From assembly GCF_018394335.1 (NCBI RefSeq), contig NZ_CP074572.1, positions 2,728,001 through 2,792,000 on the forward strand: DNA of 64,000 bases, given 5' to 3'. The stretch comes from Shewanella dokdonensis. GTDB taxonomy: Bacteria > Pseudomonadota > Gammaproteobacteria > Enterobacterales > Shewanellaceae. The notes beneath the pieces were generated by a model. It worked only from the letters and a program-made list of their open reading frames with translations, did no database searches and was not told the origin of the DNA. Below, in pieces: positions 29,926 through 40,119 of this stretch; the stretch's first letter is position 1; each line of letters begins with the position of its first letter. Made by a program: the position numbers and the translations under genes.

Positions 29926-32900
29926 ATGAGCACCAATAAGCAGCCCGAAAACTCGACTCAAGCCCAAGCGCCGGATCCATTGTTTCTCCATGCAGAACAT
30001 CTGGCCAAGGACTTCTCTCTATTTCCAGAGCATAGTAAGCAAAGTCTGTCTGAAGAAATCAACGGACTATTGGATGACGACGACATCCAAAGCAATCTCA
30101 AGGCATTGGCACAACTGGACGTGGATGGCTACGTTGCCAAAGTGATTCAACCTACCTTGGATAAAAATCGTCCAGGGGCTAAACGCATCATTGCCGATCT
30201 GAAAGGCAAAATGATTGTTGAAAAACACAACGGGCCTTTCTATTCCGCAGAAGTGGAACTGAATTTTGCTGGTCGCAGCCGCCGTGTTGGTTTTATCGCC
30301 CAAGAGCGTAGCACCGCCAATGGGGCGTGGATGCCAGAACATCACCTGATGTGTTGTGAAGCTATCCGCCATTTTGCGGAACTGTCGATGCCCATTGTGT
30401 ATTTCATCGACACTCCCGGGGCCGATGCTGGTGAACTGGCTAACAGCCATAATCAGGCTCATTCAATCTCCCGGGCAATTGCCGAAAGCGCCAACGTGGA
30501 CGTGCCAACCATTGGTATCGTGATTGGTGCCGGGTATTCCGGTGGCGCGATTCCCTTGGCCGCCGCCAATATTTTACTATCGGTGCGTGACGGTATTTTT
30601 AATACTATCCAGCCTCAAGGTTTGCAGAGTATCGCTCGCAAATACAATCTTTCTTGGCAGGAATGCGCTAAATCAGTGGGTGTGTCGCCAGAAGAGCTAT
30701 ATACCACAGGTTGCATTGACGGCATTATTGACTTCTCACCTTCTGATCGTGATGAACGTCAGCATAATTTGCGCCGCGCCATCATTAGCGGCATCGAAGC
30801 GGTTGAACGCGCGGCAGTGGCTTTTGTGAAAGAGTCTGAAGACTTGCGTGAACACTATAAACGCAGCCTGCACCGTTTCCTGTATCCGTCAAAAAATCTG
30901 CAAGCGTTGGAAGATGCCGTGCATATGTCGCTGGCAAGCAGCCCGACCATGCATCTGAACCTGTTCGGCAGTGCTTATCGTTATCTGCGTTATCTTACCG
31001 CGCGTAGCCGTATCCATTCGATTTCGATGGAGCAATACGGTCGTCTGTCTAAGGTCAGTGTGCCGGAAGGCGATCTGCGTGCGCGTATCCAGAAAGAGCA
31101 GGAAAAGGTGTTCCAATCTTGGCTATCAAGCCCAGATAAACTGGTATATGACGAAGAACTGGCAAAACTGTGGAATAATTTCATTGCCAAGCGTGATGGC
31201 ATTGCCACTGAACGTAACATGCTGACACGTTTGATCCTCGGTGAGCCAAAAGAGAACTACAAAAAGCCCGTAAGGCGCTGTTGTTCAATATTGGCTGGAG
31301 TCTGTATCACCGCTGGAAGAGCAACGCCGCTAATAACTTCAAAGGGTTGATCCATTATCTGGAAACTCTGCCAGCGGAAGTCACCCAGACACCTTGGCCA
31401 GAACTGAACCAACTGACGTTGCTGGATGTGGTGGTGAATGAAGAGCTGCGTGAAGACTTTATCTGGCAGTGTTACAACATCCTGATCTTCAATGCGCTGT
31501 ATGACAATGTGGTGGGCAACCTAGCCTCTATTGCTAAAGAAGCCATGATGAACAAGAGCCTGTCGCGTTCATCTGTGGACGGTTTACTGCATAAGTCCAT
31601 CGACCGGGCGATTTCGACCCAAGATACCGCCAACGACAAGAGCAAGTTCTATAAGTGGCTGAAATATTTTATGTCTCAGTCCAATCGTGCCGAGTTGCTG
31701 ACCAAAACCGAGCAGTGGAAAAGTGTGGGCTTCCCACAATTGAATGACAGCTTGTTTGTGGTCCTGACTTATTTCTTCGAACGCTTGCTGCCTGAATATT
31801 TCGATAGCGAAGACGACAACACCAAATACACTGGCGCGATTAACCCCGTGCGTATTGGTCGGCGCAAAGACTTCTGGAACCGCCTCACCATGGGTTATCA
31901 GGATCTGCTGATCCAGAAGGTTCTACGCGAAGAGAAGAAAGCGGGCAAGATGACCTGGAACAACATCATCGACAAGTTCTTCAGTAAGTTTGACGAACTG
32001 AACGGTGATAAAATGACAGCTAACTCGCTGAATTTCCCAGGTTTCCGTTTATCTATCGAAGATGCGCTAGATAAAGGTATTCGTCCTTGTGGCTTGATTA
32101 CCGGCATAGCGAATTTCAATCACGATGGCAAAAAGATCCGCGTGGGTGTTGCTGTGTCCAATACCGCGTTCCAGGCGGGGGCTTTTGATATGGCCAGCGC
32201 CGAGAAATTCTCGGCACTGCTGATTGAATGCGCCAAACGCCGTCTGCCAGTGATCTGTTTTATCAGTTCTGGTGGGATGCAGACCAAAGAAGGCGCTGCC
32301 GCACTATTTTCTATGGCGGTAGTGAATGACCGTCTGACTCGTTTCATTCGTGATAACGAATTGCCCGTGCTGATGTTTGGTTTCGGTGATTGTACCGGTG
32401 GCGCGCAGGCTTCTTTTGTGACACATCCACTGGTGCAGACCTATTACATGTCTGGCACCAACATGCCATTTGCCGGACAAATGGTAGTGCCCGCTTATCT
32501 GCCATCCACTGCCACTTTGTCTAACTATCTGTCGAAAGTGCCCGAGGCAATGAATGGTCTGGTACTGAATCCGTTCAGCGATAGCCTCGATGAACAGTTG
32601 CAAAGCATTGATCCTTTGATGCCAATGCCAACAGAAAGTATCGAAGAAGTCATTGCCGGTGCTTTGTCATCGCTGGTGGCAACCGCTCACGAAACAACTG
32701 CCGATGAAATTGTGCAGGATGATCCGCGAGCCTTGATGAAACCTATCAACAAGGTATTGATCCATGCCCGTGGTTGTACGGCCGTCAAACTGATCCGTAA
32801 AGCGCACGACAACCACATCAACGTGGTGCTGGTGGCGTCCGATCCCGATATGACAGCCGTTCCGGCAGAAATGTTGAATGACAACGATAAGCTGGTATGT

Positions 32901-34481
32901 CTTGGTGGTAACACCTCTGACGAATCTTACCTCAATGCGTATTCCGTATTGCGTGTGGCGGATTATGAGAAAGTTGATGCGTTGCATCCAGGGATTGGCT
33001 TCCTCTCTGAAAGTCCGCAATTTGCCGCATTGTGTGTCAACAACGGCGTGAACTTCGTTGGCCCTAGCGTTAACTCCATGACCACCATGGGTAACAAGTC
33101 TAACGCCATTAAAACCTCTCAGTCGCAGAACGTGCCAGTCGTACCTGGGTCACACGGTATTCTGACTAATGCGGAGCAGGCGGTAAATGTGGCTAACGAA
33201 ATCGGTTATCCGGTGCTGCTGAAAGCCGTACAAGGTGGTGGCGGTAAAGGCATTCAGGTAGTACGTCGTCCTGAAGAAATGATTGGTCTGTTCCAGAAAA
33301 CATCTACCGAAGCAGCTGCGGCCTTTGGTAACGGCGATCTGTATCTGGAAAAATATGTCACTTCCCTGCGCCACATCGAAGTACAGTTGTTGCGTGACCG
33401 CTTTGGTAACACCAAGGTGTTGGGCATTCGTGACTGTTCGGTACAGCGCAATAACCAGAAGGTGATTGAAGAATCCGGTTCTACCATGTTGCCGGAAGAA
33501 CTGAAGCAGAAGGTGATGAAATACACTGAAGCTTTGGGGAATGCGACCGATTACACCGGTGCCGGTACTGTCGAATACATCTATAACCTGGATGCCAACG
33601 CAGTGTATTTCATGGAGATGAATACCCGGTTGCAGGTAGAACATCCGGTAACCGAAGTCACTTCTGGTATTGATATCGTCAGTGCGCAGTTTGATATTGC
33701 CGCTGGGCGTTCAATCGAGAAATTGCAGCCCAAAGAACTGGGGTATGCCATCGAAGTGCGCGTGACAGCTGAAAAGGCGGCGCTGGACAGCCACGGCGTA
33801 TTACAGCTAGTGCCAAATCCAGGTTTAATCAGTGAGTGTGTGTTGCCACCACAAGATAATGTGGAAGTGATCGCTATTGCTGCTGAAGGTAAAGAAGTTT
33901 CACCTTACTACGACAGCCTGATCGCCCAAATCATTATCCATGGTGAAGACCGTGAAGATACCATCAATAAGATGTTGGATTACTTGGATCGCGTAGTGAT
34001 CAAAGGAATTGCCACCAATATCCCATTGTTGAAACGCATCTTGAGCGACCGTACTTTCCGTGATGGTGTGTACGACACCAACTATCTGCCACGCCTGATG
34101 GCCGAACTGGACATCCCGGCATTGATCGCAGAAATGGAAGCCGCCGCTGAAACGCAGAAAGTGGATACTGCCTCTTTGCGTGTCGGCGAATCCAATGAGC
34201 TGAAAGTGCTGGCTCAAGGCGCTGGTATCTTCTACACCTCACCGGCTCCTGGCGAAGCAGATTTTGTCAAGGAAGGCGACATAGTGACGGTTGAACAGAC
34301 ATTGGCACTGACAGAGGCGATGAAGATGTTCTCGCAGATGACACTGGCCGGTTTCAACCGTAAAGGTGCGGTATTGTATCCAGAAGATAAAAAATACCGT
34401 ATTGAACGGATCCTCAACAGCAATGGCCAACAGGTTTCCCAAGGGGATCTGTTATTTGTTGTGTCACCGGTCGACGAGTAA
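29926..34481 (+). CDS. Single-chain acetyl-CoA carboxylase (CT-BC-BCCP fusion, frame break)
   Basis: One polypeptide of about 1518 residues after one A is restored at 31261-31265. Domain order: AccA-like carboxyltransferase (about 60-350, FIDTPGADAGELAN, GAGYSGGAIPLA), linker, AccD-like carboxyltransferase (about 680-890, SSGGMQTKEGAAALFSM), biotin carboxylase (about 945-1380, AVQGGGGKGIQVV, EMNTRLQVEHPVTE), and a C-terminal biotinyl domain with TEAMKMF carrying the biotin lysine. It would make malonyl-CoA or carboxylate a related acyl-CoA. The carboxyltransferase comes first, opposite to eukaryotic ACC. The ATG at 29926 follows AGAGGAT. Cells of this type normally also have separate accABCD, so a specialised role is possible. 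Confidence 0.88.
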
Positions 34482-34494
34482 CCACAGTGTTTTT

Positions 34495-34522
34495 AAAGAA
34501 GCCCGCAGCCGCGGGCTTCTTT
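34495..34522. terminator. Intrinsic terminator after the carboxylase gene
   Basis: AAAGAAGCCCGC (34495-34506) pairs perfectly with GCGGGCTTCTTT (34511-34522) around a 4-base loop. Confidence 0.9.
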
Positions 34523-34802
34523 GTCTGGAGCCCTCGGCTACAATTTTCCTGTTAAAGACAGGTGACATCATTCTTTTGTTTGTATAGATTACGGCCGTTC
34601 TGGCAAAAAATGTCATAAAAGTTTCCGTTATTTGCGGGAATATAGGATATGGCCGTAAGGACATCCGTATTTCTATGTTAAAAAAGAAAGCTAACTATAT
34701 AAAAATAAACTATTTTTTATAGTTTACTGAGTAAAGTCAGGGCTAGTCTTTAAGCCACTGGCGAAATTTGAAACTCCTCATTGCAGGATACGGGGATTTC
34801 GG

Positions 34803-34811
34803 TGTTATAAT
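34803..34811 (+). promoter_or_regulatory. Extended -10 promoter for the EF-G paralogue
   Basis: TGTTATAAT has the TGn extension and a perfect TATAAT. No strong -35 is seen at 17 bases; TTGCAG lies at 19. It would give a leader of about 80 bases. Confidence 0.55.
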
Positions 34812-34900
34812 ACGCGCCTTAATTTATGGGGTTCCGTCTGTCGCAGCAACGAAGTGGCATACTCCGTCTCCTATTCACTAACTCATAATGAAGTTGAATC

Positions 34901-36988
34901 ATGACTGACTTATCGAAATACAGAAACATTGGTATTTTCGCTCACGTTGACGCGGGCAAGACTACCACCACCGAGCGTATCCTGAAACTCACTGGTAAGA
35001 TCCATAAAATAGGTGAAGTACATGATGGCGCTTCAACCATGGACTTCATGGATCAGGAAGCTGAACGTGGTATTACCATTCAGTCAGCTGCGACCACCTG
35101 CTTCTGGAAAGATCACCGTTTCAACATCATCGACACCCCTGGGCACGTTGACTTCACCGTTGAAGTATATCGTTCTCTGAAAGTATTGGACGGCGGTGTT
35201 GGTGTGTTCTGTGGTAGCGGCGGTGTAGAACCTCAGTCCGAAACCAACTGGCGTTATGCGAACGAATCAGAAGTTGCTCGTCTGATCTTCGTAAACAAAC
35301 TGGACCGTATGGGTGCAGACTTCCTGCGTGTTGTTGGTCAGATCAAACGTGTTTTGGCGGCAACTCCATTGGTAATGACTCTGCCTATCGGCCGTGAAGA
35401 CGAATTCACTGGCGTAGTCGATGTATTGACTCGTAAAGCCTATATATGGGACGACTCAGGTCTGCCAGAAAACTACACAGTGGCAGACGTGCCTGCCGAC
35501 ATGGTGGACTTGGTTGAAGAATACCGTGAACAGATGATCGAAACTGCCGTTGAGCAGGATGACGATCTGATGGAAGCCTACATGGAAGGTGAAGAACCTT
35601 CTATTGAAGACATCAAACGTTGTATCCGTAAAGGTACAATCAACTTGGCATTCTTCCCCACATACTGTGGTTCTGCGTTCAAAAACAAAGGGATGCAGCT
35701 GTTGTTGGATGCGGTAGTTGATTACCTGCCATCTCCAACTGAAGTTGTGCCTCAGCCTCTGACTGACCCAGAAACTGGTGAAGAAACTGGCGAAGTTGCC
35801 ACTGTTTCTGTGGATGAACCACTGCGCGCTTTGGCATTCAAGATCATGGATGACCGTTTCGGTGCCTTGACCTTCGTTCGTATCTATTCAGGTGTGATGA
35901 AGAAGGGTGACACAGTACTGAACAGTGCGACTGGCAAGACCGAACGTATCGGCCGTATGGTGATGATGCATGCAAACGACCGTAGCGAAATCGATTACGC
36001 ACAGGCGGGTGACATTATCGCTGTAGTAGGTATGAAGAACGTTCAGACCGGTCATACTCTGTGTGATCCTAAGCACGAATGTACTTTGGAACCTATGATC
36101 TTCCCAGATCCAGTGATCTCTATCGCTGTGACTCCGAAGGACAAAGGCGCTTCTGAAAAACTGGGTATCGCACTGGGTAAAATGGTGGCTGAAGATCCAT
36201 CATTCCAGGTAGAAACCGACCAAGAAACTGGCGACACCATCCTCAAAGGGATGGGTGAACTGCATCTGGACATCAAAGTTGACATCCTGAAACGTACTCA
36301 CGGTGTTGAACTGAGCGTTGGTGCACCACAGGTGGCTTATCGTGAAACTATCACTAAAGCCGTTGAAGATAGCTACACCCACAAGAAACAGTCTGGTGGT
36401 TCTGGTCAGTACGGTAAGATTGATTACCGCATCAAACCAGGTGAAGCCAACACTGGCTTCAAGTTCGTGTCTTCAGTTGTGGGCGGAAACGTACCTCGTG
36501 AATTCTGGCCAGCCGTTGAATCTGGTTTTGAATCCATGATGAAAGAAGGTCCACTGGCAGGCTTCCCAGTGCTGGACGTAGAAGTTGAGCTGATTGATGG
36601 TGCTTACCACGCAGTTGACTCTTCCGCTATCGCGTTTGAAATTGCAGCTAAAGCGGCGTTCCGTCAAAGTATGCCAAAAGCCGGCCCACAGTTGCTGGAA
36701 CCTATCATGAAGGTTGACGTGTTCACACCAGATGCTAACGTCGGTGACGTGATCGGTGACTTGAACCGTCGTCGCGGCATGATCAAGGATCAGGAAGCTG
36801 GTCTGACTGGCGTGCGCGTTAAGGCTGATGTGCCATTGGCAGAAATGTTCGGTTACATCGGTAACCTGCGTACTATGACATCTGGTCGTGGTCAGTTCTC
36901 CATGGAGTTCTCTCACTACGCAGCATGTCCTGCTAACGTTTCAGAAAAAGTGATTGCTGAAACCAAAGCGAAAAAAGCGGCTAAGTAA
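34901..36988 (+). CDS. Translation elongation factor G, free-standing paralogue
   Basis: A complete 695-residue EF-G. The GTPase domain has the P-loop [12 protein letters not shown], switch segment [20 protein letters not shown] and NKLDRMGAD. Domains II to V follow, with GGSGQYG in domain IV. It is not in a str operon (no rpsL, rpsG or tuf nearby), so it is probably a second EF-G, as known in Shewanella and some other bacteria. Such copies can support translocation or ribosome recycling. It has its own promoter and a clear terminator. Switch-region divergence from the main copy cannot be judged here. Confidence 0.92.
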   Translation: MTDLSKYRNIGIFAHVDAGKTTTTERILKLTGKIHKIGEVHDGASTMDFMDQEAERGITIQSAATTCFWKDHRFNIIDTPGHVDFTVEVYRSLKVLDGGVGVFCGSGGVEPQSETNWRYANESEVARLIFVNKLDRMGADFLRVVGQIKRVLAATPLVMTLPIGREDEFTGVVDVLTRKAYIWDDSGLPENYTVADVPADMVDLVEEYREQMIETAVEQDDDLMEAYMEGEEPSIEDIKRCIRKGTINLAFFPTYCGSAFKNKGMQLLLDAVVDYLPSPTEVVPQPLTDPETGEETGEVATVSVDEPLRALAFKIMDDRFGALTFVRIYSGVMKKGDTVLNSATGKTERIGRMVMMHANDRSEIDYAQAGDIIAVVGMKNVQTGHTLCDPKHECTLEPMIFPDPVISIAVTPKDKGASEKLGIALGKMVAEDPSFQVETDQETGDTILKGMGELHLDIKVDILKRTHGVELSVGAPQVAYRETITKAVEDSYTHKKQSGGSGQYGKIDYRIKPGEANTGFKFVSSVVGGNVPREFWPAVESGFESMMKEGPLAGFPVLDVEVELIDGAYHAVDSSAIAFEIAAKAAFRQSMPKAGPQLLEPIMKVDVFTPDANVGDVIGDLNRRRGMIKDQEAGLTGVRVKADVPLAEMFGYIGNLRTMTSGRGQFSMEFSHYAACPANVSEKVIAETKAKKAAK

Positions 36989-37351
36989 GTCTTAGTGTGA
37001 TGAAGAGGCCCGTATTTACGGGCCTTTTTTATGCCCATAAAATAATGATGTCAGTTACCCCACTATAGAGCAGTGTGTTCTTGTTTTGTTCTTGGTAGCC
37101 GGGCAGTCACATAAAGGCCAAATGGATTGGTAACAATACAGAAGAATGCTGCACGGTTGTTTAGTTATTCCATCAAGGCTATAGGATTTGGGCAGTTAGC
37201 TTAGGCAGAAAATTGCCGCGCTAGGTAAAACTTTGCCTGTTTTAGTCTGCTACATGTGGTGTCGTCAGGGTTAGGCGACGCAATGCTGCTATCTACTTGA
37301 TTGGTATGGTTTATGCTGTATTAGGCGAAATCTATCATTAAGAGCTTTCGT
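36989..37351. other. Intergenic region after the EF-G paralogue
   Basis: A terminator sits at 37006-37031. The remaining 320 bases show no gene and no clear regulatory motif. Confidence 0.5.
37006..37031 (+). terminator. Intrinsic terminator of the EF-G paralogue
   Basis: AGGCCCGT pairs with ACGGGCCT around a short T-rich loop, followed by T6. Confidence 0.92.
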
Positions 37352-37858
37352 ATGAATATCAATAGTGTGTATGCCCCGATAGCACAATCTGCCTCAACAT
37401 CTGCTACTGCCACTAGCTCGAATAAATCAGCGGCAAATTTTGCTGACATTCTGCAGGGGCAGAAGAAAATGGCCGCCGATAAAAATATGTCCGTTGATAA
37501 CAGCTCACAAGCCAACTGGCGCAATGTCGATTTCACTAATCTTACTCCCAAACAGATGCGGACAATCTCTGCCGATATGCGTAAGAGTGGTGCCATTGAT
37601 TTCGATGCGATGACTAGCTTGCAAATGATTGGCCCTTTGGGAAAGGTGGGACCCAATGGTGAGTTTGTCCCCTTCACCAGTGCTGAACGCGAGCAAATCG
37701 ATAATACTCCTATCAATTATTCAGCGGCAGTTTCTCAGCAACGAGCTAACATTGAGCGCATGGGGCGGACGCTAGACCCCACCTCTGGGTATGCGATGTG
37801 GGCGAAACTTGAACAACTGTTGGGGCAAGCTAAATCCTGTGTGGGTGCTAAAGTATAG
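37352..37858 (+). CDS. Hypothetical protein of 168 residues
   Basis: I do not recognise a known domain. The first 30 residues are Ser/Thr/Ala-rich and low in complexity (APIAQSASTSATATSSN). A more structured part then contains FTNLTPKQMRTISADMRKSGAID and PLGKVGPNGEFVPFTSAEREQID. There is no signal peptide or membrane segment. The codon pattern and length suggest a real gene. It stands alone between the EF-G paralogue and the convergent arcA gene. Confidence 0.65.
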   Translation: MNINSVYAPIAQSASTSATATSSNKSAANFADILQGQKKMAADKNMSVDNSSQANWRNVDFTNLTPKQMRTISADMRKSGAIDFDAMTSLQMIGPLGKVGPNGEFVPFTSAEREQIDNTPINYSAAVSQQRANIERMGRTLDPTSGYAMWAKLEQLLGQAKSCVGAKV

Positions 37859-38009
37859 CGGTCTTGCTTGATATTGAGCATTAGCGCTTCAAGACTAGTA
37901 GTACTCGATACGGTGATTTCAAAGATGCAGTGTAGCGCCCATATTAGCCTTATTCCTCCCGCCGGGACGCATACAGAGATGCACATATTGCTGAGAATAT
38001 ACGCATAAA

Positions 38010-38037
38010 AAAACCGGCGCGAAAGGCCGGTTTTCTA
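38010..38037. terminator. Bidirectional intrinsic terminator
   Basis: AAAACCGGC (38010-38018) pairs with GCCGGTTTT (38026-38034), with an A-run on one side and T-run on the other. It lies between the convergent hypothetical gene and arcA. Confidence 0.88.
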
Positions 38038-38052
38038 TAGCTATGATGGCAT

Positions 38053-38769
38053 TTAGTCGTCTAAATGTCCACAGAAGCGATAACCCTCACCATGAATGGT
38101 AGCAATGATTTCCGGGGTATCCTGGTGGCTTTCAAAATGTTTACGGATGCGACGAATAGTCACATCAACTGTCCGGTCATGTTGTTTTAGTTCACGGCCA
38201 GTCATTTTTAGTAGCAGGTCGGCGCGGGTTAAAATCTTGCCGGGATTTTCCACAAAGTGCAGCATGGCGCGGAATTCACTTCGTGGCAATTTGTAGGATT
38301 CACCTTCTGGGCTTACCAGTGAGCGGCTGTTGATATCCAGACTCCAGCCATTGAATTTATAACTCTCAACCGCAGATTTTTCTTCCGGTTCAGCGCCACC
38401 AGTAGTCACACGGGTCAGCAGATTGCGGGCACGAATAGTTAGCTCGCGTGGGTTAAATGGCTTGGTGATGTAATCATCAGCACCGATTTCCAGCCCCAGG
38501 ATTTTATCTACTTCGTTATCACGACCGGTCAGGAATATTAGACCGATGTTATTGATTTCTCTCAATTCTCTGGCAAGCAACAGACCATTTTTACCAGGCA
38601 GATTGATATCCATAACCACCAGATTGATCTTGTTGTCTTGGAGGGCTTTGTGCATTTCTGCGCCGTCATTGGCTTCGGTAACAACATATCCCTCAGCCTC
38701 GAAAATACTTCTCAGCGTGTTACGGGTAACGGCTTCGTCTTCTACGATAAGAATGTGTGGGTTCTGCAT
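38053..38769 (-). CDS. arcA: Aerobic respiration control response regulator ArcA
   Basis: A 238-residue OmpR-family regulator closely matching E. coli Arc[13 protein letters not shown] at the start, phospho-acceptor Asp54 in VVMDINLPG, and Lys in [10 protein letters not shown]. The C-terminal winged helix ends THRGEGYRF-like [12 protein letters not shown]. It controls the switch between aerobic and anaerobic metabolism and could govern the fumarate and lactate genes seen elsewhere in this window. No arcB is in the window. The upstream 520-base region carries a 13-bp direct repeat. Confidence 0.96.
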   Translation of the reverse strand: MQNPHILIVEDEAVTRNTLRSIFEAEGYVVTEANDGAEMHKALQDNKINLVVMDINLPGKNGLLLARELREINNIGLIFLTGRDNEVDKILGLEIGADDYITKPFNPRELTIRARNLLTRVTTGGAEPEEKSAVESYKFNGWSLDINSRSLVSPEGESYKLPRSEFRAMLHFVENPGKILTRADLLLKMTGRELKQHDRTVDVTIRRIRKHFESHQDTPEIIATIHGEGYRFCGHLDD

Positions 38770-39289
38770 ATCATTTACCTAATAAATCAGATGGTTCTAA
38801 CCACGAGCGGAGCTCATGTCCAGTTGTTGTTCTATGAATCCTAACGGCTTCATACCTGCGTATTGGTGAAAAACCAAGTTACATCGTCGGCACTTCATGA
38901 TTAGTTGAATTTGGGCATACGGTTGTTACCGATACGCGAATTGTATTAACTGAGATATCCCAAGATGAATTTAGTTCCTGATTTTCATGGATATCCAGTT
39001 TATTTGTCTCCGAGACCCAGATGATGACTCAGAGCGTTTTGGTCAGACACTGTGGCTGTCGTATCCGACAGTCAGCACAAACATGACCGAAATGTGATTA
39101 GTGGTAGCATTGTACTCTTATTGTGCATTTGTTAACAAATGAAATGTTAACAAATGACAACGCGATTCAGCGAATAGACAGCAAAAAACCATAGAGTAGT
39201 AGCAAATTTACAACGCAATGTTTCAGATACTAGGTGAGTCGCCCAGCTTTTGTTAAACTAGCGCAGATTACTTCAGAGGCTGCTGATTA
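38770..39289. other. Long divergent intergenic region upstream of arcA
   Basis: About 520 bases between arcA and the DUF3293 gene, with no gene seen. It contains the two 13-bp direct repeats at 39130-39157. The length suggests complex regulation of arcA. Confidence 0.5.
39130..39157. repeat. Two exact 13-bp direct repeats (TGTTAACAAATGA)
   Basis: Copies at 39130-39142 and 39145-39157 have a 15-base period. The TGTTAA cores resemble ArcA-box half sites, but ArcA repeats normally have an 11-base period. They are about 370 bases from the arcA start and 135 from the DUF3293 gene. Confidence 0.6.
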
Positions 39290-39721
39290 ATGGATGACGT
39301 ATTTGCACAGCTTTGGCAACACTATCTCGATAGCTGCTTTTTATTGAGTCAGCCACTTTCTTCTTCATTACCTTTTGCGATTATTACCGCCCACAATCCT
39401 TTGGGACAGGTGCTGGAACCTTGTCAGAACCGGTTGCGTGACCGCGCCTTACAAGGCGATATTGAGCAACTGCTGGTGCCTTATCGGATTATTATTGGCA
39501 CTGCTGCCGATCTCAGTCATATGGAAAAGAGTTGGGCAGTATTTGTCAGTAAAGTACAAGCCGCTGAACTGGCAAAAAAGTACCAGCAGAATGCCTTCTA
39601 TTATGTCGCAGACAATGTGTTGTCACTGGTGCCTTGTTTGGCTGGCGTGCAGGAACAGCAAATCGGCGATTTCAGGCAGCGGGTGCGGATTGTCTCTGAG
39701 TTACCTGAAATCTGTGACTAA
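39290..39721 (+). CDS. DUF3293-domain protein
   Basis: A 143-residue protein resembling DUF3293, with AIITAHNPLG near the start and a C-terminal NAFYYVADNVLSLVP segment. It has no signal peptide. The function of this family is unknown. It is the last gene before the lysine riboswitch and seems monocistronic. Confidence 0.75.
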   Translation: MDDVFAQLWQHYLDSCFLLSQPLSSSLPFAIITAHNPLGQVLEPCQNRLRDRALQGDIEQLLVPYRIIIGTAADLSHMEKSWAVFVSKVQAAELAKKYQQNAFYYVADNVLSLVPCLAGVQEQQIGDFRQRVRIVSELPEICD

Positions 39722-39822
39722 ATTTCAGGTTACTGTTGATAAATTTCCAGCGGGCTAAAATGTCGTTGACTTCCAACAGCGATTGTTGTTAATGTCGGCA
39801 TCCCCACTGCTATCAGTGGGAA

Positions 39823-39987
39823 CAGAAGAGGAGCGTTAACTAGGTAGTGAACCCGAGGAGGCCATTCTCCGGTGAAGGTTCATGAGGGAGATTAGCGCCG
39901 AGGCTACAGGATTATTGGCAGATCCTTTGGCCGGTCGTTCAGGCTGAATCCTGATGACTGTCACCTTGTTTTGGTGGAGAGCTTCTG
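39823..39987 (+). promoter_or_regulatory. Lysine riboswitch (L-box) upstream of lysC
   Basis: The leader matches the lysine aptamer: P1 formed by CAGAAG (39823-39828) and CTTCTG (39982-39987), then AGAGGAGCG, GGTGAAGG, GCGCCGAGG and GGCTGAATCCTGATGACTGTCACC-like landmarks in the order seen in the E. coli lysC leader. A separate perfect 7-bp hairpin (39803-39820) lies just before P1. It should bind lysine and repress lysC. Confidence 0.92.
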
Positions 39988-40092
39988 GTGAGGATCACTT
40001 TTCCCTTCTCAGGGTGCCTTTGTATCAGCGCCAGGCTCTTCGAACGAATTTTGTTCGGAGCTGATCATGAATTTAACGCAGTTTTTCTTATT

Positions 40093-40114
40093 ACCTCTCG
40101 CATTAGCGGAGGTG
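40093..40114 (+). promoter_or_regulatory. Hairpin that sequesters the lysC ribosome binding site
   Basis: ACCTC (40093-40097) pairs with GAGGT (40109-40113), and CGC (40099-40101) with GCG (40106-40108), around the loop ATTA and a bulged T. The 3' arm contains GGAGGTG, the ribosome binding site of the ATG at 40120. This suggests that the riboswitch acts on translation, as in E. coli lysC. Confidence 0.65.
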
Positions 40115-40119
40115 CGGTA

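Larger units (their letters stand above)
34482..34900. other. Intergenic region before the EF-G paralogue
   Basis: About 420 bases. It holds the terminator at 34495-34522, an AT-rich stretch with a 7-bp inverted repeat (TAAACTA at 34706-34712 and its complement at 34720-34726), and an extended -10 promoter at 34803-34811. I see no gene in it. Confidence 0.6.

Noticed and set aside
39988..40119. N-terminal extension of lysC into the leader
   Set aside because: The open frame covers the riboswitch expression platform. The ATG at 40120 has the ribosome binding site and matches the family start.
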